From NCBI GenBank assembly GCA_943324165.2, contig CALPKO020000066.1, forward strand, positions 1-7,033: DNA of 7,033 bases, written 5' to 3'. The notes under the pieces were generated by a model. That model did not search any database, had not been told where the DNA came from, and saw only the letters and a program-made list of their open reading frames with translations. This DNA comes from Bdellovibrio sp. ZAP7. Its GTDB lineage: Bacteria; Bacteroidota; Bacteroidia; Flavobacteriales; Flavobacteriaceae. The translations under genes were made by a program, and so were the position numbers. Shown piece by piece: positions 1-5,065 of the stretch (position 1 is its first letter; every line of letters starts with the position of its first letter).

Positions 1-451
1 GATTGTCAACCAAACCACTTTTTACCATAAACCATCCTAGGAATCCTTGAAATCCACCCATTCCCAGCAAAACAATGCATTTTCTAATCGTTGAAGACTC
101 TAATTTTTTTCGAACCAAGAAATACAGGAACGGCAGTATAAAAACCAATCCGATAATGCGGCCAATAAACCTGTGAAACCACTCCCAGAAATAAATAAAT
201 TTGTAATCCGACAACGTAAAATCATTGTGGATATTGATTTTCTGATATTCAGGAAATTTCTTGTATTCTTCAAAAGCTTGTGACCATTTTTCCTCAGACA
301 ACGGCGGAAAAGTATCGGTAACCAAATGCCAGTCGGTCATCGATAAGCCAGAATTCGTCAATCTTGTAATACCGCCAACAATGACCATAATAAAAAGCAA
401 AGTACAACCTGAAAGTAACCAGAGAATGACAGATCTATTTTCTTTATTCAT
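1..451 (-). CDS. ctaA: Heme A synthase, CtaA/COX15 family (N-terminal part; runs off left edge)
   Basis: This would be the membrane enzyme that oxidises the heme O methyl group to a formyl group, giving heme A for aa3-type cytochrome oxidase. The visible 150 residues begin at the ATG at 451-449; no upstream in-frame ATG was seen. A first hydrophobic segment spans about residues 8-27. It runs into the family signature GGITRLTNSGLSMTDW (26-41). EWFHRFIGR (90-98) follows, with H93 the expected heme-ligand histidine at the start of the second membrane segment (about 91-113). QGFLGWFMVKSGL (135-147) opens the next conserved helix. The periplasmic loop (about 42-85) is long, as I recall for Bacteroidota members. 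Family proteins are about 340 residues, so just over half is missing at the window edge; this is truncation by the window, not a broken gene. The family call rests on these motifs. The gene lies downstream of cca on the same strand but is separated from it by a 166-bp gap with a large palindrome. Confidence 0.93.
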   Translation of the reverse strand, partial: MNKENRSVILWLLSGCTLLFIMVIVGGITRLTNSGLSMTDWHLVTDTFPPLSEEKWSQAFEEYKKFPEYQKINIHNDFTLSDYKFIYFWEWFHRFIGRIIGLVFILPFLYFLVRKKLESSTIRKCIVLLGMGGFQGFLGWFMVKSGLVDN

Positions 452-452
452 T

Positions 453-566
453 TTTAGGAGCTTAATCCCGCTATTCGTTCCAATCTTTTTTGTTTTTGTC
501 ACCCCGAGCGCAGTCGAGGGGCTGTTCGAAAAAACAAAAAAGGATTTCTACTTCTATCGGGGCTAG
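453..566 (-). repeat. Long imperfect palindrome, flavobacterial intergenic repeat / possible structured RNA
   Basis: Read on the minus strand this starts near TAGCCCCGATAG (566-553) and ends near AGCGGGATTAAGCTCC, just before the ctaA start. The core is a 13-bp perfect inverted repeat, CTTTTTTGTTTTT (485-497 on plus) against AAAAACAAAAAAG (530-542). It extends to AATC/GATT across a single bulged base. Outer complementary blocks AGC/GCT (562-564 with 459-461) and CCCG/CGGG (558-561 with 467-470) bracket it. From memory, elements with this AGCCCCGAT...ATCCTTTTT...AGCGG-style layout recur between genes in Flavobacteriia. The Flavo-1 RNA motif is a candidate identity that I cannot test here. It occupies most of the cca-ctaA gap, so it could act as the cca 3' end structure or the ctaA leader. 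No T-rich tail follows on either strand, so a simple intrinsic terminator is not shown. Confidence 0.6.
498..521. repeat. REP-like GC-rich palindrome nested in the larger repeat
   Basis: GTCACCCCGAGCGCAGTCGA followed by GGGG is strikingly GC-rich against AT-rich surroundings. It can fold as CCCCGA pairing with TC(GA)GGGG, that is a 6-bp stem with a 2-base bulge and a 6-base loop. From general memory, GTCACCCCGAGCGCAGTCGAGG-type sequences are widespread, high-copy REP-like repeats in Bacteroidota. Such repeats are often linked to RAYT transposases acting in trans; no transposase gene is in this window. It sits exactly between the two arms of the A/T-rich inverted repeat, as if inserted at the loop of that element. 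Confidence 0.65.
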
Positions 567-617
567 AGTTATAGTTTTTCAGTTGCGAATTTATGGCAAA
601 AACAAAAATTATTTTAC

Positions 618-2039
618 TTAACAATCGTTAATCTTCAAGCCAATTTTTTGTGCTTTGTTGAGCATAAAAGCATAAGCAGCGTCGTATTCGTTTGGGATTT
701 CACCTTCGAGTATCGCTTCTTTGATTGCTTCTTTCAATACGCCAATTTCTCTTGAAGGTTTCAAATTGAATAAGGCCATGATTTCTTCACCGGTAATGGG
801 TGGTTGGAAATTACGAACGTGATCGCGTTCTTCGACTTCTACAATTTTTTTTCTAACCAATTCGAAATTAGCATGGTACTTTTTAAATTTCTGTGGATTT
901 TTGGTCGTAATATCAGCTTCGCACAAAGTCATCAAATCTTCTACATCTTCGCCAGCGTCAAAAATCAAACGACGCACTGCGGAATCGGTGACTAAGTCTT
1001 GCGATAGGACAATCGGTCTTGAACTCATCGCGATCATCTTCTGCACAAATTTCATTTTCTGATTGAGTGGCATATGCAATCGCTCGAAAATTTTCTTCGC
1101 CATCTTTCCGCCCAGAAACTCATGCCCATGAAACGTCCAGCCGCTTTTTTTGTCAAATCGTTTCGTGGGTGCTTTGCCAATATCGTGTAAAAGCGCGGCC
1201 CAACGGAGCCAAACATCTTCAGTATTTTTGCAAATATTATCTACTACTTCAAGTGTATGGTAAAAATTATTTTTATGTGTTTGTCCTTCAATTTCTTCGA
1301 CCTGATTTAAGGCGGTTAATTCCGGTAAAATAATCGAAAGCAATCCGGTCTTATAAAGTAAAAGAAAACCAATGGAAGGCTTGTTGGTACTTAAGATTTT
1401 ATTCAAATCTTCTACGATTCTTTCTCCTGAAATAATCTTAATTCTTTCTTTGTTTCTCTCAATTGAGGCGAATGATTCCGCTTCAATTTCAAATCCCAAT
1501 TGGCTGGCAAATCGAATCGCGCGCAACATCCGAAGCGGATCATCTGAAAAGGTAATATCGGGATCTAAAGGGGTTTTAATGATCTTATTTTGCAAATCAA
1601 TTAAGCCATTAAAAGGATCAAGTAAATCACCATAAGTTTTTGAATTTAAAGACAATGCTAATGCATTAATAGTAAAATCTCGTCGATTTTGATCGTCTTC
1701 TAAAGTGCCATTTTCTACTACAGGATTCCGGCTTTCAAAGTGGTAGCTTTCTTTTCTCGCTCCAACAAATTCGATATCTGTATCTTCAAATCGCAACATA
1801 GCAGTTCCGTAATTTTTGAAAACTTGCACCTTTGGTTTTTTAGGAAGGAGTTCAGAGACCTTTAATGCCAATTCAATGCCGCTACCGATGGCAACAATAT
1901 CAATGTCTTTTTTGAAATCGCGTTGTAAGATAAAATCACGAACGAAGCCACCAATGACATAACTTTCGATGTTAAGTTCACGAGATGCTTTTGAAACAAT
2001 TTCAAAAATGGGATGTTGTAAAGAAGATTTATAATTCAT
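618..2039 (-). CDS. cca: CCA tRNA nucleotidyltransferase with HD domain (poly(A) polymerase family)
   Basis: Adds or repairs the 3'-terminal CCA of tRNAs in the cytoplasm. With the ATG at 2039-2037 the protein is 473 residues. The N-terminal head carries GGFVRD (30-35), the nucleotidyltransferase metal-binding DIDIV (45-49, aspartates 45 and 47) and RRDFTINAL (119-127). The neck carries [18 protein letters not shown] (166-183). A C-terminal HD domain follows, with [12 protein letters not shown] (254-265) and HDIGK (285-289). These are class II CCA enzyme features. A longer reading from 2084 adds 15 residues, but they would be encoded by the end of the upstream gene and by the inverted-repeat arm (residues KICESAV are repeat sequence), so I reject that start. 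It lies downstream of the threonylcarbamoyl-AMP synthase gene, a plausible tRNA-maturation pair now split by the GxxExxY cassette. No good ribosome-binding site precedes 2039 in the present arrangement. Whether it is CCA-adding rather than A- or CC-adding cannot be decided by eye. Confidence 0.95.
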   Translation of the reverse strand: MNYKSSLQHPIFEIVSKASRELNIESYVIGGFVRDFILQRDFKKDIDIVAIGSGIELALKVSELLPKKPKVQVFKNYGTAMLRFEDTDIEFVGARKESYHFESRNPVVENGTLEDDQNRRDFTINALALSLNSKTYGDLLDPFNGLIDLQNKIIKTPLDPDITFSDDPLRMLRAIRFASQLGFEIEAESFASIERNKERIKIISGERIVEDLNKILSTNKPSIGFLLLYKTGLLSIILPELTALNQVEEIEGQTHKNNFYHTLEVVDNICKNTEDVWLRWAALLHDIGKAPTKRFDKKSGWTFHGHEFLGGKMAKKIFERLHMPLNQKMKFVQKMIAMSSRPIVLSQDLVTDSAVRRLIFDAGEDVEDLMTLCEADITTKNPQKFKKYHANFELVRKKIVEVEERDHVRNFQPPITGEEIMALFNLKPSREIGVLKEAIKEAILEGEIPNEYDAAYAFMLNKAQKIGLKINDC

Positions 2040-2040
2040 A

Positions 2041-2048
2041 TTATTTAC
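2041..2048. repeat. Possible 8-bp target-site duplication, left copy (right copy 2489-2496)
   Basis: TTATTTAC occurs here and again at 2489-2496, bracketing the cassette. The left copy overlaps the outer 2 bases of the left inverted-repeat arm. The right copy is separated from the right arm by 10 bases and contains the stop codon of the upstream gene. The asymmetry and the low complexity of the sequence mean chance similarity is quite possible. Confidence 0.25.
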
Positions 2049-2064
2049 CGCAGATTCGCAGATT
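2047..2064 (+). repeat. Cassette inverted repeat, left arm (touches the GxxExxY stop codon)
   Basis: ACCGCAGATTCGCAGATT, an exact reverse complement of 2461-2478. It is built from two tandem CGCAGATT copies at 2049-2056 and 2057-2064. The inner end abuts the stop codon at 2065-2067. The outer end lies 7 bases from the cca start codon. Confidence 0.95.
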
Positions 2065-2460
2065 TTATTTTTTGGAGCAAACAATGCGCTTATATTCCAG
2101 CGAAGTAGCGTTAAAATTAATTAGTAATGCTAATTCATTCTTAGAAACTTTTAAATAATTTATACATTGGTTGTAGTGATTATTACTAAAACAATCTACA
2201 GTCTTTATTTCTAGTATTATTGCATCAAAAACCACAAAATCCGCATAGAATTTATGTTTTAAAAATGTATTTTTATAATTTACGGAGTATTCCTTTTCTC
2301 GTTCGAAAAGTATATTTTGCTCTCTAAATTCATATTCTAATGCGTCTTTATAAACAACTTCGGAAAACCCTTTACCAAGTGTTTTGTGCACTTCAAAAAG
2401 AATCCCAATTATTTTATAGGTTTCTTCGGCGAATAAATAGTCTTCATTAATAAGATCCAT
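2065..2460 (-). CDS. GxxExxY family protein, PD-(D/E)XK nuclease-like (PDDEXK_3 type)
   Basis: A 131-residue protein, the usual size for this family. The name-giving motif GFSEVVY is at 31-37 (G31, E34, Y37), after an amphipathic N-terminal helix (about 7-28). A nuclease-like core follows: [11 protein letters not shown] (53-63), then [15 protein letters not shown] (72-86) with D74, E84 and K86 in a D-x9-ExK arrangement. Next is QCINYLKVS (98-106), with Q98 in the position often conserved after the ExK strand. The C-terminus has LLINF (112-116) and KRIV (124-127). All candidate catalytic residues are intact, so the gene looks functional. No biochemical role is established to my knowledge; nuclease activity is inferred from the fold motif. 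The start codon directly follows one inverted-repeat arm and the stop codon directly precedes the other. Translation therefore probably does not use a normal ribosome-binding site; the nearest AAGGA lies 19 bases upstream of the ATG, which is too far. Confidence 0.9.
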   Translation of the reverse strand: MDLINEDYLFAEETYKIIGILFEVHKTLGKGFSEVVYKDALEYEFREQNILFEREKEYSVNYKNTFLKHKFYADFVVFDAIILEIKTVDCFSNNHYNQCINYLKVSKNELALLINFNATSLEYKRIVCSKK

Positions 2461-2478
2461 AATCTGCGAATCTGCGGT
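2461..2478 (-). repeat. Cassette inverted repeat, right arm (touches the GxxExxY start codon)
   Basis: On plus this reads AATCTGCGAATCTGCGGT, the perfect reverse complement of 2047-2064. It contains two tandem copies of AATCTGCG (2461-2468 and 2469-2476). Its inner end directly abuts the ATG at 2460-2458. In a transcript the two arms could pair into an 18-bp stem with the whole ORF as loop, which would place the start and stop codons at the stem base. Confidence 0.95.
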
Positions 2479-2479
2479 G

Positions 2480-2484
2480 TCCTT
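2480..2484 (-). promoter_or_regulatory. Displaced Shine-Dalgarno-like AAGGA
   Basis: Minus-strand TAAGGAC lies just after the stop codon of the upstream gene and just before the cassette. It is 19 bases from the GxxExxY start, which is too far to serve it. If the 432-bp cassette is removed in thought, AAGGA would lie 8 bases before the cca ATG at 2039, a normal spacing. It may be the ancestral cca ribosome-binding site; this is inference, and Bacteroidota rely little on such sites. Confidence 0.4.
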
Positions 2485-2488
2485 ACAC

Positions 2489-3049
2489 TTATTTACGTAT
2501 CACTTTAACTTGCGAATCATTCGTCAACTTGATGATTGTTGATGGTTTTCCTCCAATTTTTTCGCGGTGCAAATTTACAACATAGTCAACACCATTAATG
2601 ATTTCTTGACTAATTTCTTTAAATGAATTGGGTGTTGGCTGCCCAGAAATGTTTGCTGACGTTGAAACCAAAGGCTTTTTCATTCGCTCCATCAGTTTGA
2701 AGCAAAATGGTTCTTTAACGATTCGGATGCCTAAAGTTTGGTCTTGGGCAATTAGATTTGCTGCTACATTTCTCGGTTTGTCCAAAATTAAAGTCGTTGG
2801 CTTCTCAGACAAATCGATGATTTGCCACGCCACTTCTGGGATTACTGCAAAAACGTTATACATCATTTTTTCACCATTCATCAAGCAAATTAAGCTATGA
2901 CTTTCTGCTCTTTGTTTCAGAGCATATATTTTCGCAACGGCTTCGGGATTCATTGCGTCACATCCGATTCCCCAGACTGTATCAGTAGGATATAGGATAA
3001 TGCCGCCGTTTTTGATGACTTCGAAGGCGTTTTTAATTTCTGTTTCCAT
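2489..3049 (-). CDS. L-threonylcarbamoyladenylate synthase, TsaC/Sua5/YrdC family
   Basis: Makes threonylcarbamoyl-AMP from threonine, bicarbonate and ATP, the first step of the t6A modification at position 37 of ANN-decoding tRNAs. The 186-residue protein is a single YrdC domain without the extra C-terminal Sua5 domain, so it is TsaC-like in size. Visible motifs are YPTDTVWGIGCDA (20-32), KQR (45-47) in the substrate-binding KxR position, PTTLIL (84-89), LGIRI (106-110), STSANISG (129-136) and PSTIIKL (169-175). The start at 3049 gives a normal N-terminus just ahead of the first helix. It ends 10 bases before the GxxExxY cassette. Without the cassette it would be followed by cca after 17 bases, suggesting an ancestral two-gene tRNA operon. 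A weak candidate promoter lies about 100 bases upstream. Confidence 0.94.
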   Translation of the reverse strand: METEIKNAFEVIKNGGIILYPTDTVWGIGCDAMNPEAVAKIYALKQRAESHSLICLMNGEKMMYNVFAVIPEVAWQIIDLSEKPTTLILDKPRNVAANLIAQDQTLGIRIVKEPFCFKLMERMKKPLVSTSANISGQPTPNSFKEISQEIINGVDYVVNLHREKIGGKPSTIIKLTNDSQVKVIRK

Positions 3050-3133
3050 AGTAATTGCATTCTTGATTTATTTCGATAGAGGAACATTCGAATGGAGCGC
3101 CTGATGGTATTTTAATTTAATTCGCGTAATTGC

Positions 3134-3155
3134 TTTGGACTCTTTTTCGTCCAAA
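3134..3155. other. Perfect 7-bp hairpin in the intergenic region
   Basis: TTTGGAC (3134-3140) and GTCCAAA (3149-3155) are perfect inverted repeats around an 8-base loop, TCTTTTTC. No run of T follows the stem on either strand, so it is not a convincing intrinsic terminator. It lies in the 250-bp gap between the methyltransferase end and the threonylcarbamoyl-AMP synthase start. On the minus strand it overlaps a candidate promoter -7 box, so it could be an operator. The rest of this gap (3050-3299) shows no gene and nothing else that I can support. Confidence 0.4.
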
Positions 3156-3182
3156 AATAAGAAAATGTTTTTTTAGCGAAAG
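3152..3182 (-). promoter_or_regulatory. Weak candidate Bacteroidota promoter for the tsaC-type gene
   Basis: Minus-strand TATTTTTG (3159-3152) fits the Bacteroidota -7 consensus TAnnTTTG. CTTTCG (near 3182-3177) sits about 18 bases upstream and only roughly resembles the -33 TTTG box. Transcription would begin near 3148-3145, giving a leader of roughly 100 bases before the start at 3049. The AT-richness makes chance matches likely. Confidence 0.3.
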
Positions 3183-3299
3183 TATAGGTTAAGACTAGTT
3201 TAGTTAATAAAAAGATATACACTTTGATCTTCCCAGCGACCGATAAATACCAAATTTAATACTCTGATCATTAGTCGGTAATTTCGATTTATTCAACAC

Positions 3300-4055
3300 C
3301 TAAATGTTGATTAAATCCTGATTGAAGTAGACTAAAGTACCTTCGGTTGTTGTATACAACATAAAATTATACTTATTAATAGTCGTTGTAACGGTGTGGG
3401 AGCATTTGGGTCTCATTCTATCGTGTGTCTCGATAAAAATAACTTTAGTTTTTGGCAGCCAATTTTCATAATTAGATTCGAAAAGCTCTTTTTCTGCTCC
3501 TTCAATATCAATCTTGAGAATATCAATAGTTTGCCAATTTTTGAGATTAATTATTTCATCCAACGTAATCGATTCTATATCGAATGGTTCAGAAGAGGCA
3601 ACTTCTCTGATTTGAAAACTATTAGTTGCATGATATGGGTCTTCTACTTTAAAAAACGTTTTTCGATTAAAAAGTCCTTTCTGAAGAAGTTCAAAATTTT
3701 CAATACTCTTTGTATTTCTTTTGATCTGCTCCATATTTTGTTTTTCAATTTCAATAGCAACAATTTCAGCTTTAGGATACTTTAAATGGAAAAACACGGA
3801 GGCCAGACCAATATTTGCTCCTGCATCTACAATTGTTTTGGGCGTAAACGGTAATGAAACATCATAAAGATTTGTAAAGAATATTTCTTCAAAAGTTTCA
3901 AGGTCTTTGGTATTCTTGCGCAATTCAACATCAAATTTACCAGAATAGAGTCGTAGATTTTGCTTATGAAAAATCAAGGATAATGACAATAAAAACGCAT
4001 TATTTGGACCGAAGTGTTTTTTTAACTTTTTGAATTGAACAAGTTTACTAAGCAT
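3300..4055 (-). CDS. FkbM family SAM-dependent methyltransferase
   Basis: A 251-residue class I methyltransferase, cytoplasmic, probably acting on a sugar hydroxyl. The SAM-binding motif I is VDAGANIGLASVFF (76-89), and the acidic end of the second strand is VAIEIE (99-104). The FkbM hallmark DILKIDIEGAEKELF (178-192) is followed by IFIETHDR (206-213). The N-terminal 70 residues form the small lead-in domain common in this family, ending in a segment about FEEIFFTNLYDVSLPF (55-70). It is the last gene of the glycan operon, 35 bases downstream of a glycosyltransferase. This position suggests it methylates a sugar residue of the surface polysaccharide; terminal methylation can stop chain growth in other systems, but nothing here proves that. 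No clear terminator follows: an ACCGA/TCGGT pair at 3239-3243 and 3275-3279 is too weak to call. Confidence 0.9.
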   Translation of the reverse strand: MLSKLVQFKKLKKHFGPNNAFLLSLSLIFHKQNLRLYSGKFDVELRKNTKDLETFEEIFFTNLYDVSLPFTPKTIVDAGANIGLASVFFHLKYPKAEIVAIEIEKQNMEQIKRNTKSIENFELLQKGLFNRKTFFKVEDPYHATNSFQIREVASSEPFDIESITLDEIINLKNWQTIDILKIDIEGAEKELFESNYENWLPKTKVIFIETHDRMRPKCSHTVTTTINKYNFMLYTTTEGTLVYFNQDLINI

Positions 4056-4090
4056 TAAATTCTGATTTGGTGTTAATTATCGGTTATCAA

Positions 4091-5059
4091 TTAGTTTTTT
4101 CTTTTGATTTTATTATTCCATTTTCTCAGCATGTATAATAAAATGTTTGCTTTTTTCATTTTTGAATCTGCCTCCAAATATAAAGGTAATAATGCTTCAG
4201 CCGTTAATTTCCTCATTTCTTTATCTCCTTCAAAAAGTTTATTATACTTCTCGTATTGATATTTGTGGTTTTTGGCTAAGACTTTATAATCATTAAAGCG
4301 TTTTGGAGCTGTTATTCCGAAAAGCATATTAAGGCTTCTCGCCACTTCCTTTTTGAATTTTTCAGGGTTATTTTTGACTCTTCCCACTCCGATTTGCTGA
4401 CTGGAGTGTATTCGATAAGAAATTAATTTTTCTGTCGAATAGAAAAGAGCTTTTCTGTGAGACAGCACAAATGCAAGCCATTCATCATGTAAAAATATCT
4501 TGTCTATAATTTTAAACGGCACACAAAAATCTAGCACTTCTTTTTTAACGCAGAGCGTTGCTCCCGTCACATAATTTCCTTTTATTACTAATAGTTTAAA
4601 TAAGTCAATTGGTTTTTGAGATTCCTTTTCCAAAAAACGAACAGTATCCCAAAGTGTTAATTCTGGGGTCAATAAGTTGTCATTATCGTCTATTAGATCT
4701 GCATTCGAAAAAACCCCTTCCGCCGTAGGGTTTTGTTCAAAGACCTTCAATATTTTAGCTACTTTGTCAGTTTTCCAAAGGTCATCCTGATCAGCCAAAA
4801 AAATATAATCGCCATGGCACAAAATCATTGCTTTTTCAAAATTTTTGCTGACATTTAGGTTTTGATCATTTACAAAAATTTTGAAAATATCAGGATAATT
4901 CGACGCGTATTTGTTGAGAATAGATACCGTCAAGTCGCTCGAACTATCATCGCAAACTATAATCTCGTCAATCTTTCTGGTCTGATTCAAAATTGAGTTC
5001 AATTGCCGCTCTAAGAACGCTTGGCCGTTAAATGTGCACAATGCGACGGATAGTTTCAT
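4091..5059 (-). CDS. GT2 family glycosyltransferase (GT-A fold)
   Basis: A 322-residue inverting family 2 glycosyltransferase. It begins with the classic strand SVALCTFNG (4-12), then QLNSILNQT (19-27) and IIVCDDSSSD (33-42), whose DD (37-38) contacts the nucleotide. FLADQDDLWK (87-96) carries the metal-binding DxD-type motif. HDEWLAF (191-197) supplies the likely catalytic acidic residues. YRIHSSQQIG (215-224) is the conserved arginine/histidine motif of this subgroup, often seen in rhamnosyl- and other O-antigen transferases. The remaining roughly 95 residues are lysine-rich and lack a clear membrane segment, so it is probably a soluble or peripheral membrane enzyme. It follows the GT-B-like gene after 6 bases and precedes the FkbM methyltransferase, so co-expression is likely. 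Donor and acceptor sugars cannot be deduced. Confidence 0.93.
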   Translation of the reverse strand: MKLSVALCTFNGQAFLERQLNSILNQTRKIDEIIVCDDSSSDLTVSILNKYASNYPDIFKIFVNDQNLNVSKNFEKAMILCHGDYIFLADQDDLWKTDKVAKILKVFEQNPTAEGVFSNADLIDDNDNLLTPELTLWDTVRFLEKESQKPIDLFKLLVIKGNYVTGATLCVKKEVLDFCVPFKIIDKIFLHDEWLAFVLSHRKALFYSTEKLISYRIHSSQQIGVGRVKNNPEKFKKEVARSLNMLFGITAPKRFNDYKVLAKNHKYQYEKYNKLFEGDKEMRKLTAEALLPLYLEADSKMKKANILLYMLRKWNNKIKRKN

Positions 5060-5065
5060 ATTTTT

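Larger units (their letters stand above)
2047..2478 (-). mobile_element. Putative mini mobile cassette: GxxExxY gene enclosed by perfect 18-bp inverted repeats
   Basis: The unit is 432 bp: an 18-bp arm, a 396-bp ORF and an 18-bp arm, with no spacer. On the minus strand it reads ACCGCAGATTCGCAGATT, then ATG...TAA, then AATCTGCGAATCTGCGGT. Each arm contains two tandem copies of CGCAGATT. The repeats are perfect and stop matching exactly at the ORF edges and at the outer edges. The unit lies in what would otherwise be a 17-base gap between two tRNA-related genes. These properties suggest a transposable or otherwise mobilised unit rather than an ordinary operon gene. No transposase, recombinase or reverse transcriptase motif is present, so movement would rely on the small nuclease-like protein or act in trans. 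Mobility is inferred; the repeat and ORF geometry is seen directly. Confidence 0.7.

Noticed and set aside
261..566. Plus-strand open frame of 101 codons
   Set aside because: It runs antisense to ctaA and then through the repeat element; its residues such as TPSAVEG are translated REP-like repeat.
804..1635. Plus-strand open frames of 63-88 codons inside the cca region
   Set aside because: They lie antisense to a well-supported conserved enzyme, have no recognisable domains, and their sequence is explained by the minus-strand gene.
2047..2478. CRISPR- or toxin-antitoxin-type interpretation of the small gene with repeats
   Set aside because: There are only two inverted arms and no spacers, and a single ORF with no partner gene; the protein matches the GxxExxY family instead.
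3085..3094. Palindrome CATTCGAATG upstream of the tsaC-type gene
   Set aside because: A single 10-base palindrome with no second copy or extension; expected by chance at this scale.
3251..3258. Second promoter-like match, TAAATTTG on the minus strand
   Set aside because: No -33 TTG box at the right distance upstream, and it is about 200 bases from the next gene; likely a chance match in AT-rich DNA.
3239..3279. Terminator after the FkbM methyltransferase (ACCGA and TCGGT arms)
   Set aside because: Only 5 contiguous paired bases around a 31-base interior, and no T-rich tail on the minus strand.
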